This document shows, in pieces, positions 1-7,589 of a stretch of DNA of 22,695 bases. The stretch covers positions 1 to 22,695 of the forward strand of contig PJET01000014.1 in the NCBI GenBank assembly GCA_002825515.1. The letters are read 5' to 3'. This stretch comes from Candidatus Thorarchaeota archaeon MP11T_1 (GTDB lineage Archaea; Asgardarchaeota; Thorarchaeia; Thorarchaeales; Thorarchaeaceae). The translations under genes were made by a program, and so were the position numbers. The number at the start of each line of letters is the position of its first letter. Within the stretch, counting starts at the first letter, position 1. Under the pieces are notes generated by a model. That model was not told the origin of the DNA, ran no database searches, and saw only the letters and a list, made by a program, of their open reading frames with translations.

Positions 1-10
1 GCTTCCAAGT

Positions 11-16
11 GGTGAT
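11..16 (+). promoter_or_regulatory. Ribosome-binding site deciding the first start
   Basis: GGTGAT, 7 bases before the GTG at 24. It is a full match to the archaeal anti-Shine-Dalgarno core and argues against the upstream GTG codons at 9 and 12. Confidence 0.6.
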
Positions 17-23
17 TCGTTTG

Positions 24-359
24 GTGTATTGTCAACATTGTGGTCAACAGAATGATGATCAATCTGAGTTTTGCACCCAATGTGGTGCAGCATTACAAGC
101 AAGAGAGCCTGCAAGAGAATTAAGACGAGTTGGTGAACCCAAGGATGATGAATGCTTCGGACTTCCATATGGTGATGCCATTTGTGGGGTTATTTTTGGA
201 GGAATAATCATCATTAGCGGACTGTCTTGGGTGTTAGGCCTTGATTTCTCAACTCTATGGGAAACTGCAATTGGCCCCTATCTGGTCATTCTCTTTGGTG
301 CACTGATTGTACTGGGTGCCATTTATAGCTCAACTCGCAAGAAGCGACGATATCAGTAG
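24..359 (+). CDS. Zinc-ribbon, two-span membrane protein
   Basis: Small membrane protein of about 111 residues. Seen: an N-terminal zinc ribbon with C3/C6 and C17/C20 (two CxxC knuckles), a charged linker, then two hydrophobic segments at about residues 51-72 and 83-101, and a basic tail (RKKRR) that probably faces the cytoplasm. The frame is open back to position 9, but GTG at 24 is preferred because GGTGAT at 11-16 matches the 16S 3' end with 7 bases of spacing and because members of this class usually begin M-x-C-x-x-C. The family is common in archaea and its function is usually unknown; the ribbon probably mediates protein contact. It is the first gene of the window, so any upstream partner cannot be seen. 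It faces the next gene convergently. Confidence 0.8.
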   Translation: MYCQHCGQQNDDQSEFCTQCGAALQAREPARELRRVGEPKDDECFGLPYGDAICGVIFGGIIIISGLSWVLGLDFSTLWETAIGPYLVILFGALIVLGAIYSSTRKKRRYQ

Positions 360-368
360 CAAAATAGA

Positions 369-437
369 TGTCAAGTTCTAAAGCTTGACAGTTATCCAAC
401 TAAGATAGAGCACATAATATGCTCTCTTATTAGAGAG
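369..437. terminator. Cluster of three stem-loops between convergent genes
   Basis: Three inverted repeats lie in the 105-bp gap between two convergent genes: TGTCAAG/CTTGACA (369-375 and 384-390, 8-base loop), AGAGCA/TGCTCT (407-412 and 420-425, 7-base loop) and CTCTC/GAGAG (422-426 and 433-437, 6-base loop). The last two share bases and cannot form together. Their position suggests a two-way transcription end or RNA-processing site. There is no long T-run, so the terminator role is inferred. Confidence 0.4.
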
Positions 438-464
438 TACTAAATTCACCTCTACTCCAAACAT

Positions 465-1208
465 CTATGATAAATGATGAATACAATCCGCATCACCACA
501 TTGTGCGCATATCTTCCCATGCTCGAAACTTGACATCGTCACTCTACTAAGAATCCATAACAGAATAATACACAGAATATAGAGGTCCACAGCGAAATTA
601 GTTGTGATTCGATTTGCCCCAGCAAGCAGAAAGAAAGCTCCTAAGACGAAAAATACATTCAAAACAAAACGGAAAAATCCGCTCTTTATAGAGAGAGATC
701 TGTATAGACGATGTTGAACAAGTCCAAAAAACACTCCTGTAAAACCTAGCCAGAATAACATGAGTTCGTTAACCAGTAGAATTCCAAGGAAAAAATACAC
801 TATGCTTCCTAGGATCGCAATGATAGCTCCTACTGTCAGACCTGTACAGCCTGCACAAAAGACTCTATTACTAATTCGAAGAACATGATCAGAAAACGCA
901 TCACATGTATAGTGATGCCCATGTAGAGTAGGCTGTTGAATGAGCAAGTCAGATTTTTTGGAATCATCAAACTCCTCTTGCCTTAATCTGCTGCAAGCTG
1001 CTCGAGAAAAGCTAGATGGACGGACTCCTGTGATTGCTCCGAGCAAGCAAATAATAATGAAGATTGATCCAACAACCATTGGTTGTGAAGAAAGACTTGG
1101 AGCATTCATTATAGTTCGATAGACAATCAGTGGAATCAATCCTAGTCCTAGAAGTGATAGTATCTGGAACCATAATGCAAGTGATTTTGTTGAATTTTTC
1201 CTGGTCAT
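465..1208 (-). CDS. Multi-span membrane protein with Cys/His motifs (DUF2085-like)
   Basis: A 247-residue membrane protein with two N-terminal hydrophobic spans (about 10-60), a soluble Cys/His-containing loop, and four or so further spans. A central motif reads C-DAFSDH followed by CAGCTGL at the entry of a span, resembling the C-x2-C-T-G arrangement of DUF2085 proteins. The C-terminus adds CAQCGDADCIHH, a possible metal knuckle. Its ATG overlaps the TAA of the upstream radical SAM gene (TAATG), so translation is probably coupled and the two products may act together. Function is unknown. The DUF2085 assignment rests on motif memory only. Confidence 0.7.
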   Translation of the reverse strand: MTRKNSTKSLALWFQILSLLGLGLIPLIVYRTIMNAPSLSSQPMVVGSIFIIICLLGAITGVRPSSFSRAACSRLRQEEFDDSKKSDLLIQQPTLHGHHYTCDAFSDHVLRISNRVFCAGCTGLTVGAIIAILGSIVYFFLGILLVNELMLFWLGFTGVFFGLVQHRLYRSLSIKSGFFRFVLNVFFVLGAFFLLAGANRITTNFAVDLYILCIILLWILSRVTMSSFEHGKICAQCGDADCIHHLS

Positions 1209-2650
1209 TACCTGAACAACCCTCTTAGAGCTCCCATTACTCCTTGTCGAGCCATGTATCTATAGGTTCTTCTCTTAATCTTGTTACTTGAGAATACACC
1301 AGCTATTCTCCTCTTCATTGAACCATAGAAACTTCGATAACATAGGTAAAGTTCTTCTTGGACTTCTCTTAATGTTAGATGTTCAGTTGGCATAATTGCA
1401 TGTATCATGTCGTAATGTGCCCAGTTTTTATCTTCAATCCACCCATTCTTTTCTGCTTCATTGTAAAGACGTGTTCCAGGATACGGTGTTAGAATCATAA
1501 AGATTGCAATATCTGGATCGAGATCGTTGACATAAGCTCTTAACCCTCTGAGGGTGTCATGAGAATCACTACGCTCACCAATAATCAGGGTCGCTTGAGC
1601 AAAGATGTCATTTAGTTTCAATAAATCCATTGCCTCTTTTGACACCGATGGGTCTATTCGCTTGTTGAACGATGCTAGAGTTTCAGGACTGTGACTTTCA
1701 ACTCCAGCTAGAATCCAGTGCAGTCCAGATCTACGTAATTTTGGCAACAGACTCTGATATTTAACAACATCATCACATCTAGCTTGCATAAACCACAATA
1801 TGTCCTCTGCAAATCCTCTCTTGATAATCTCATCACATAGCTCCTCGGTTCTTTTTCCTAGTCCAAAATTATCATCTGTCAACCAGAAGAACCTTGTATC
1901 GAACTCGTTGTATAGGTACTCAAACTCATCTGCAACTCGTTTCGGCGTTTTCGGTCGCCACCTTCCACCCCAATATGCACATTGAGTGCAAAAATTACAA
2001 TCATGTGGACAGCCTCTTGATGCTTCAACAAGAGCATATGGAGTATCACGTCCCGCCATCATGGTGAAATGATACTCTTTCATGTATGAACCGACCAAAT
2101 CATATGCAGGAATTGGCAAATCGTTTAGATCTTCAAAGAGCGGACGATCTTCAGTTGTTATTATTCTACCATCGTGCCTAAACGTGATGCCCTTTACATC
2201 GGAAAGGAATCCCAGTCCCTTTAGTGCACGAACAACTTCAAGAAGAGTTTGTTCTCCTTCTCCTCTTACCACTATATCCAACTCAGGATATGTTTCAAGA
2301 CTTTCTTTCGCGAGCACGCTAAAATGCTGTCCTCCAACTATCGTGGTCGTTGATGGATTAGCTTTCTTTGCCATTTCTATAGTCCGTAAACCTCTGTAAA
2401 CGTTACATGTTGATAGAGAACTCGGTGCCAAAATATCTGGATCGAACACCTCAATTCGATTTTTCAATTCCTTCCAAGTAATTCTCTCTGCCTGACAATC
2501 GACAATCTCTATCTCAAGAGTGTCATCATGCTCTCGCAGATAAGCAGCTAGGCTAAGTATACCAAGAGGTGGTGGAAGATACTCTCCCATTACAAACCAG
2601 AAATCTTTTGGAGGTTCTACAAACATGATTCTCAAGGTCAAACATCTCAC
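1208..2650 (-). CDS. B12-binding domain radical SAM protein
   Basis: A 480-residue enzyme with an N-terminal cobalamin-binding-like Rossmann domain (about residues 8-145, including PPLGILSLAAYLRE and the GGQHFS and RGEGE strands) and a radical SAM TIM-barrel core. The cluster motif C214-x3-C218-x2-C221 (SRGCPHDCNFC) binds the 4Fe-4S cluster that cleaves SAM. The classical DxHxxG cobalamin loop is not visible, as in many members of this class. Relatives include BchE-like cyclases, lipid methylases and C-C bond-forming enzymes; the substrate cannot be read from sequence. GTG 2650 is used because AGGA lies 7 bases upstream; ATG 2626 is an alternative. It is coupled by a 1-base overlap to the membrane protein downstream, which hints at a membrane-lipid substrate (inference). 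Confidence 0.88.
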   Translation of the reverse strand: MRCLTLRIMFVEPPKDFWFVMGEYLPPPLGILSLAAYLREHDDTLEIEIVDCQAERITWKELKNRIEVFDPDILAPSSLSTCNVYRGLRTIEMAKKANPSTTTIVGGQHFSVLAKESLETYPELDIVVRGEGEQTLLEVVRALKGLGFLSDVKGITFRHDGRIITTEDRPLFEDLNDLPIPAYDLVGSYMKEYHFTMMAGRDTPYALVEASRGCPHDCNFCTQCAYWGGRWRPKTPKRVADEFEYLYNEFDTRFFWLTDDNFGLGKRTEELCDEIIKRGFAEDILWFMQARCDDVVKYQSLLPKLRRSGLHWILAGVESHSPETLASFNKRIDPSVSKEAMDLLKLNDIFAQATLIIGERSDSHDTLRGLRAYVNDLDPDIAIFMILTPYPGTRLYNEAEKNGWIEDKNWAHYDMIHAIMPTEHLTLREVQEELYLCYRSFYGSMKRRIAGVFSSNKIKRRTYRYMARQGVMGALRGLFR

Positions 2651-2754
2651 ATCGATATCCTATCAGAAATCGTTTCCCAGCTAAAATATCTTTCAGAGCT
2701 CCACACTTATCTTGAATATTACACATTCTTTCAATTCTCAATGGTGAAAACAAA

Positions 2755-3285
2755 TTACTTTGAATCTTTGTTATCAATATCTTGTGGCTTTAGGATCAGT
2801 TCATAAAAAACCACATCAAGTCCCCAGAAATGCCGTTTTAGATGGCCGCTCTTTTGAAAACCAAATCTCTCATAGAGTGAAATAGCTTCTCTCATGAATG
2901 GTGCTGTGTCCAACCAGACCTTGAAGGAGTCATTATCTTTTGCATATTCGATGACCTTTTCAACAAGAGCTTTTCCCACACCAGTCCTTCTATGATCCTT
3001 ATGAACGGCCATATGTGTCAAAAGGCACGCTCCATGTTCGAGTTTGCAGCCAACAACTCCAATGATAGAATCTCTGAATAAAGCAACCAAGTAGGTGTCC
3101 TTTTGTAGCCATTGAATCATTTCTTCTTTGGAAGGTTGTCTTGATTGTAAGAGCTCTTTTGGAAAATCGTTTGCGAACTCATTCCACACCTGTTTATATA
3201 ATACTGAGATCTGATCCGCATCATCTTCATCAGCGTATCTTATTTCAAAAGAGGGATATATAGAGTTCAAGTGATTGGTACACAT
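2755..3285 (-). CDS. GNAT family N-acetyltransferase
   Basis: A 176-residue single-domain acetyltransferase. The acetyl-CoA pyrophosphate loop is clear (R99-R-T-G-V-G104, in a segment preceded by the strand HMAVHKDH), followed by the helix KALVEKVIEYA and the C-terminal ISLYERFGFQKSGH block typical of GNAT motif B. The acceptor substrate (protein N-terminus, amino acid or drug) is unknown. It lies about 100 bases upstream of the radical SAM gene on the same strand and may share its transcript. It diverges from the small membrane protein at 3435. No good ribosome-binding site was found before ATG 3285. Confidence 0.88.
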   Translation of the reverse strand: MCTNHLNSIYPSFEIRYADEDDADQISVLYKQVWNEFANDFPKELLQSRQPSKEEMIQWLQKDTYLVALFRDSIIGVVGCKLEHGACLLTHMAVHKDHRRTGVGKALVEKVIEYAKDNDSFKVWLDTAPFMREAISLYERFGFQKSGHLKRHFWGLDVVFYELILKPQDIDNKDSK

Positions 3286-3434
3286 GATTAGGTTTCTACT
3301 ACAATCTGACTAGAGTTTTACGATAGCTGTAGGTTAGTATAGTCATGACAAAATTACTGTTTATGAGCACTACTCATAGTCTAAATTTAGCTCAATGTTT
3401 ATCTCAATTCGTGTGTAATTTACCTGGGCAAACC

Positions 3435-3728
3435 ATGACGGAAACTAATGACAATAAGAAAACCTCAGCGAAAAGATTGATTGGTAAGATTGGACTAGTT
3501 ATCGGATTAATTGCCATAGTCTTTGTAATAGTTTTCGGGATGCTTGCATCGTGGGTTGCTGCATATGGTGGTTCTACAGAACTAGTTCGCATGTATGAGG
3601 TTTTCTCAGCCCCAGTTTTCGTCTTCGGTATTCTGTTCTTATTGGGTGGTCTAGTAGCCCTATTTCTTCCCGAAGGCCTGTCTAAAGATGGTGTATGGAG
3701 TATGCAGACCGGACCATACCATAGATGA
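3435..3728 (+). CDS. Small two-span membrane protein
   Basis: A protein of about 97 residues with a hydrophilic basic N-terminus (MTETNDNKKTSAKR), a hydrophobic segment at about 18-44, a short loop, a second span at about 57-79 and a short tail. The reading frame is open back to ATG 3345, but those extra 30 residues look non-coding (polar mix, two Cys, no relation to the TM core), so ATG 3435 is preferred. Neither start has a convincing ribosome-binding site. I do not recognise the family. Confidence 0.55.
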   Translation: MTETNDNKKTSAKRLIGKIGLVIGLIAIVFVIVFGMLASWVAAYGGSTELVRMYEVFSAPVFVFGILFLLGGLVALFLPEGLSKDGVWSMQTGPYHR

Positions 3729-3918
3729 ACTCTCATTCATGTTAAAATCTGGCTCTTGGCTTCAACCATCAACAAACCAACTTACACTTAATGAAATTCC
3801 TAATTCATGAGTTAATTCAAATTCATATTCGTTATCCCTAAATAGTTCATTTCTAAAGAGTTCTTATTTGCGAAGTGAGCCAGTCATCTGAAAACAGGTA
3901 TAGGGCTTGGTGTTCTTA

Positions 3919-4821
3919 ATGGACTCAGTCGATATTGGTATTTTAAGAACTCTTGGTGAAAACTGCAGGGCGTCCTACCAAGAGTTGGGCCGAAACCTAG
4001 GAATGACAGCAAATGCTGTGAAAAAGAGAGTCAACAAGCTTGTTGAATCAGGCACGATACACAACTTTGTTGTATACCTGAGTCCTGAAATGGCTGACAT
4101 AGAGTTCTATCTGGCAATCGTGAACACAGTTGGAATTGGAATCGAAGAGAAAGTTCTAGAGGAAGTTGTTGAAGACCCACATGTGTTTTCGACAGGTCGT
4201 CTATCAGATGGAACTTGCATAATTTTTGCAGAATACGAAGGCTCAGAAAATGAAACAAAATTTGAACAATTTCTTCAAGAAATTGACGGGATAACTGGAG
4301 TAGAAATCCACAGACTTCTCTCGCCTCGGGGAAGAAAAATAGACTTCAAACCTCTACAAATACGAGTCTTAAGATGTTTAGTTGAAGATCCTAGAATCGC
4401 TGCTACAGAAATCGCGACCAAAACCGGACTAACTCAAAGGAGAGTGCGACGTATTATCAAAGAGCTTCTTGAAGGAGGCGGTCTTAATTTTGTTGCAAGA
4501 TTAAACCTGAATGCTGGACCAGGAATCATCTATTATGCACAGATTGTCTGGAACAAGGATAGAGCGACACATACTGAAGTGGAGTATTGGCTTGACAAAA
4601 AATTTGCAGGACAATACTTTGATTCACATATATCCGCATCTGCCCCGATGATGCTTAGTCTATTTGTTGTGGAACACCTTCGTGACGTAGAGCCTCTTTC
4701 AATGAAGATTAGTCAAGGATCAATGATTGAGTCCGTCAAGACGATTTTTCCATTTCCAACAAAGAAGAATGTCCGATTACAAAGAAGCAAGCTTGAGCAG
4801 CTATTGAATGCATTTGGATGA
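3919..4821 (+). CDS. Lrp/AsnC-like regulator with two winged-helix domains
   Basis: A 300-residue DNA-binding protein. Seen: an N-terminal winged HTH (MDSVDIGILRTLGENCRASYQELGRNLGMTANAVKKRVNKLVESGTI in register, residues about 1-48), a middle alpha-beta segment, a second HTH at about residues 143-195 (LRCLVEDPRIAATEIATKTGLTQRRVRRIIKELLEGG) and a C-terminal domain that may sense a ligand. This tandem architecture occurs in archaeal Lrp-like regulators. ATG 3919 is supported by GGTG at 3909-3912 with 6 bases of spacing; TTG 3907 is less likely. The next gene, a membrane protease, follows 87 bases later on the same strand and could be a target. The effector is unknown. Confidence 0.85.
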   Translation: MDSVDIGILRTLGENCRASYQELGRNLGMTANAVKKRVNKLVESGTIHNFVVYLSPEMADIEFYLAIVNTVGIGIEEKVLEEVVEDPHVFSTGRLSDGTCIIFAEYEGSENETKFEQFLQEIDGITGVEIHRLLSPRGRKIDFKPLQIRVLRCLVEDPRIAATEIATKTGLTQRRVRRIIKELLEGGGLNFVARLNLNAGPGIIYYAQIVWNKDRATHTEVEYWLDKKFAGQYFDSHISASAPMMLSLFVVEHLRDVEPLSMKISQGSMIESVKTIFPFPTKKNVRLQRSKLEQLLNAFG

Positions 4822-4908
4822 TGAACCAACATAATTGCCGTTTCCGAACTGCGTAGTGCGGCACTCTCAATTCTACTTGAATAGCTAGTCATATGATGGT
4901 GAAATCTA

Positions 4909-5850
4909 ATGAAAAGTCTAGTCACCTACAACAAACCCGGAATAGAAACAACCATCGAGTCCGCCTCTGGATTATCTCGACGTCAGATGGTGTTTGTAAT
5001 AGCTCTTCCTTTTTTATTCCTATTGGCTGCATTACTATCAAATTTAATCTCCAGATCTTTAGGATCCTTAATCGCATCAAACCCTATCCTTTCATCATTG
5101 ATTGGGTTTGTTTTTGGAATTATGGTCTTCATTTTCTTTATACCCAAAGTTCTGAAGATGCCCAAAGGGAAGACAACACTCCGTTGCTACCTGAATGATA
5201 TAGGTGTGGACCGAATCCGTCCCTTATCTCGGACATTGCTAATCTTCTTCCCATGTCTAATCAGTATCATAGCATCACAGATAGTGGCTTCTTTGGTCTA
5301 TAACCACTTCATCCTTGGATGGGATTTTGATATTTTTGTAAATCGTCTCTTTGATATGACTCGCATTAGAACTTGGATTGGTTGGAGCCCCATTACTGCT
5401 GTTGGAAGCATCTTTGAAGAAATCGTTCTGAGGGGCGTTGTTCTCACGATGCTGCTACAGGTCTATTCTGAACGCAAAGCCATTGCTATTTCAGCACTAG
5501 CTTTTGGCTATGTCCATATTCTTAACCTGCTAAATGGGTTGAACTATAACAATGTCCTCTTTGTTATTGGCCAAATAATATGGGCATCAATCATCGGTGT
5601 TCTCTATGGCTATATGTTTCTCAAGACCGGTAACCTGTATGCGAACATGTTTCTTCACTGGACCGCAAATGGTCTAAGCAATTGTTTCATGTTTCTTCCA
5701 TCAGTTACACCTGAGATGCATGCCATGCTCAATATTGTCTTCAACATCGGACTCATGTCGACCACAATGTCAATTCTATGGGTTGCACTAGTTAACAGAT
5801 ACTGGCCAAATAAGTCTTCAACAATCAATTTGCTGAAACATGATGCGTAA
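4909..5850 (+). CDS. CPBP family intramembrane metalloprotease (CAAX protease-like)
   Basis: A 313-residue polytopic membrane protein with about eight spans. The three ABI/CPBP motifs are present: E170-E171-x3-R175 (FEEIVLRG), H203 (FGYVH) and H240 (FLHWTANGLSN). In this family the two Glu and the two His form the zinc or catalytic site within the membrane. Bacterial relatives process prenylated-type or signal substrates or give bacteriocin self-immunity; the archaeal substrate is not known. The start is fixed by GGTGA at 4898-4902, 6 bases before ATG 4909. A run of ten T at 5890-5899 follows the stop and probably ends the transcript. Confidence 0.88.
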   Translation: MKSLVTYNKPGIETTIESASGLSRRQMVFVIALPFLFLLAALLSNLISRSLGSLIASNPILSSLIGFVFGIMVFIFFIPKVLKMPKGKTTLRCYLNDIGVDRIRPLSRTLLIFFPCLISIIASQIVASLVYNHFILGWDFDIFVNRLFDMTRIRTWIGWSPITAVGSIFEEIVLRGVVLTMLLQVYSERKAIAISALAFGYVHILNLLNGLNYNNVLFVIGQIIWASIIGVLYGYMFLKTGNLYANMFLHWTANGLSNCFMFLPSVTPEMHAMLNIVFNIGLMSTTMSILWVALVNRYWPNKSSTINLLKHDA

Positions 5851-5889
5851 TTGTCAAGCATGAAAGTATCTCTGCAACCCATAAATCTA

Positions 5890-5899
5890 TTTTTTTTTT
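5890..5899 (+). terminator. Poly-T terminator after the CPBP protease gene
   Basis: A run of ten consecutive T on the plus strand, 39 bases past the stop codon. Archaeal RNA polymerase terminates at such U-runs without a strong hairpin. It lies before the flavin-reductase-like gene, so that gene probably has its own promoter. Confidence 0.6.
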
Positions 5900-5958
5900 G
5901 CTTACAGGAGAAATTTAAAGGTCCAATTTTTGTTGACACTAAACAGCGTGGAATGTCT

Positions 5959-6522
5959 ATGACCAAGATTGAAATTGATCGCGAAAGTTCCCCATTTCCA
6001 AAACCAATAGTCCTCATAGGATCAATTGTTGATGATCGACCTAACTTCTTTACTGTTGCATGGTTCAATAGAATGAGTCGAACACCCAATATTTGGGGCG
6101 CATGTGTAGGGAAAACAAAATACACACTCAAGGGAATAAGAAAAAACAAGACCTTCAGTGTTAACTTTCCAAATGCTGACATGGTAGTGAAGACCGATTA
6201 CTGTGGCATTCGTTCTGGAAAAGATGTTGACAAGTCTGTTCTTTTCGACATCTTCTATGGCGAGCTTGAAACAGCTCCAATGATTAGGGAATGCCCCGTG
6301 ACTGCAGAATGCACGCTCCACGACCTTGTTGACGTATCAACTCATTACATTGTCCTAGGAGAAGTGAAACATGTGTATTCAGAAGAAAAATACATGACAA
6401 AAGACTCTCTAGACCAGAAAAAAATGAACCTGCTTATCTTCACAAAACCTGCTCTCCAGTATTGGACACTTGGTGAGGTCATAGCCAACGCCTATTCAAT
6501 TGGGGAAGAGCTTGAAAAATAG
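5959..6522 (+). CDS. Flavin reductase-like (FMN-binding split-barrel) protein
   Basis: A protein of about 187 residues of the flavoredoxin/flavin reductase-like class, expected to bind FMN as a dimer. Seen: an N-terminal PFPKPIVLIGS block, the VDDRPNFFTVAWFNRMSRTPNIWGACV strand-helix that normally builds the FMN phosphate pocket, the KTFSVNFP strand and a YCGIRSGKDVDKS segment. The role is electron transfer or reduction of a small substrate; the partner is unknown. ATG 5959 is chosen because GTGGA lies 6 bases upstream; ATG 5953 is equally in frame. The upstream extension of the frame crosses a T-run and is not coding. The gene ends 6 bases from the convergent SnoaL-like gene. Confidence 0.82.
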   Translation: MTKIEIDRESSPFPKPIVLIGSIVDDRPNFFTVAWFNRMSRTPNIWGACVGKTKYTLKGIRKNKTFSVNFPNADMVVKTDYCGIRSGKDVDKSVLFDIFYGELETAPMIRECPVTAECTLHDLVDVSTHYIVLGEVKHVYSEEKYMTKDSLDQKKMNLLIFTKPALQYWTLGEVIANAYSIGEELEK

Positions 6523-6528
6523 AATCGA

Positions 6529-6969
6529 CTACTTTAACTTCTTGCTTAAATCCCAAATTGGTGGTACCAAATCTAAATCTGTAAGAATATCATAGAAACA
6601 GAATGCACCCCACCTATCTGTTACTTTTCCCTCAGAGTTGATATACAGAATTGTTGCTCCCTCAAATTCAACTTCTTTTCCAGTTGGTTCAAATCCCCAC
6701 GCGTTACCAACCTGTGTTCCTTTTCCTTTATATCGAATCCAGACTTTATCGTCTTGACCATTAATCTCCACTATTTCGTATTCTAGGTTTGGAAAGATTG
6801 AACGGAAATACTTGATCTCGTGTTTGATTTGAGCTGGGCCGACTGCATCAATGTGAACCCAATCCGGATTATAATCCATATCAACTAACTCATCAGCTAG
6901 ATTGAGTTCGGGCTTGCTCCACATCTCATACCAGCGCCTACCAATGGCTTCATTTCTTTCTTTTGACAT
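6529..6969 (-). CDS. SnoaL-like / ester cyclase family protein
   Basis: A 146-residue NTF2-fold protein. Seen: an N-terminal helix (RNEAIGRRWYEMW), a D/H-containing region (NPDWVHIDAVGP), a PNLEYEIVEINGQDDKVWIRYKGKGTQ strand pair and the closing GKEVEFEGATILYINSEGKVTDRWGAF motif, all as in SnoaL-like polyketide cyclase relatives. In archaea these proteins are mostly uncharacterised, with small-molecule isomerase, hydrolase or binding roles. It is the second gene of a pair with the VOC protein (22-base gap), so both may handle the same metabolite (inference). GGATGA 6 bases before ATG 6969 supports the start. Confidence 0.82.
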   Translation of the reverse strand: MSKERNEAIGRRWYEMWSKPELNLADELVDMDYNPDWVHIDAVGPAQIKHEIKYFRSIFPNLEYEIVEINGQDDKVWIRYKGKGTQVGNAWGFEPTGKEVEFEGATILYINSEGKVTDRWGAFCFYDILTDLDLVPPIWDLSKKLK

Positions 6970-6991
6970 CCGAATTCATCCTGATTTTGCT

Positions 6992-7360
6992 TCACTCTTT
7001 GTTGAACTGAAGTAATTCAAGAACATTTCCGGATGGGTCTCGCATCGCCATCATAAGTCCCGCTACAAAAACCTGAGGTTCATTATGGAGTAATTCCACT
7101 CCCTTCTCTCTTAGTTCCTTTGAAGTGATCTTGATATCATCTGTTTCAATGCCGAGTACAACCTGTGAAAACCCTGGGTACTCAATCTTGCCCACACTCT
7201 CAACCTTCTCTAGGATGACAGGTGGGCCTTCATTTTCCAAACGCACAATACACCCATCAGCATATCTCTCAGCTTCTTTAAACCCAAGCACTCCACAGTA
7301 GAACTCAACCGCTTTGTCCATATCATCTACGTAGATTCCAATTACGCAAAAGCTAGCCAA
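6992..7360 (-). CDS. VOC / glyoxalase superfamily protein
   Basis: A 122-residue single VOC module pair. Seen: an N-terminal IGIYVDDMDKAVEFYCGVLGFKE motif, a central GFSQVVLGIETDDIK strand and the C-terminal RDPSGNVLELLQ with E115 as probable metal ligand. The family includes glyoxalases, dioxygenases and resistance proteins, so the substrate cannot be named. The frame is open to GTG 7369, but TTG 7360 is preferred: GAGGTG at 7367-7372 lies 6 bases upstream, and the GTG is itself part of that site. It is the first gene of the VOC-SnoaL pair and diverges from the UbiE-type methyltransferase across a palindrome. Confidence 0.84.
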   Translation of the reverse strand: MASFCVIGIYVDDMDKAVEFYCGVLGFKEAERYADGCIVRLENEGPPVILEKVESVGKIEYPGFSQVVLGIETDDIKITSKELREKGVELLHNEPQVFVAGLMMAMRDPSGNVLELLQFNKE

Positions 7361-7366
7361 TACAAA

Positions 7367-7372
7367 CACCTC
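7367..7372 (-). promoter_or_regulatory. Ribosome-binding site favouring a TTG start
   Basis: GAGGTG on the minus strand, 6 bases before TTG 7360. The upstream GTG codon overlaps this site, so a gene caller that favours GTG would place the start three codons too early. Confidence 0.6.
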
Positions 7373-7468
7373 ACAATTGCTGAGAAGAATTCATGATTAC
7401 TCGATAAATATTGCCTATCAAGCATTCAAAAGAAACTGTTTTGATATATTGAGCTCACCTACTGTCCT

Positions 7469-7487
7469 AAATTACAATTTGTAATTT
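7469..7487. promoter_or_regulatory. Perfect 19-bp palindrome between divergent genes
   Basis: AAATTACAA, one central T, then TTGTAATTT: 9-bp perfect arms. It lies in the 229-bp divergent gap between the VOC pair and the methyltransferase, upstream of the candidate TATA box of the latter. The symmetry and position suggest an operator for a dimeric regulator; this is an inference. Confidence 0.45.
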
Positions 7488-7505
7488 TCCTCATTTTTTC
7501 CTTCT

Positions 7506-7520
7506 AAAGGGGCTATATAG
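7506..7520 (+). promoter_or_regulatory. Candidate BRE/TATA promoter of the methyltransferase gene
   Basis: A purine block AAAGGGG is followed by CTATATAG (7513-7520). Transcription would begin near 7540-7545, giving a leader of about 45-50 bases before ATG 7590. Confidence 0.4.
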
Positions 7521-7589
7521 TGAATGTTATCAACTGTTCCAGTTTTGCGCTGCTGACTATCTTCACTCAAGAGTAAAGGATCTGATTCA

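Noticed and set aside
2082..2399. Long plus-strand open frame inside the radical SAM gene
   Set aside because: It is the antisense shadow of a clear enzyme gene; no ribosome-binding site or domain.
3735..3815. 23-codon frame in the gap before the Lrp-like gene
   Set aside because: No ribosome-binding site, no hydrophobic or other pattern, and a polar composition typical of non-coding sequence.
3835..3842. TCCCTAAA, matching the first 8 bases of the palindrome half-site, upstream of the Lrp-like regulator
   Set aside because: An 8-base match is expected about once by chance in a window of this size, and there is no second arm.
4854..4864. AGTGC-G-GCACT short palindrome before the protease gene
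   Set aside because: Only 5-bp arms with a 1-base centre; expected by chance.
5655..6182. Long minus-strand frame across the protease end and the flavin reductase-like gene
   Set aside because: It crosses two well-supported genes and the T-run terminator, and shows no domain.
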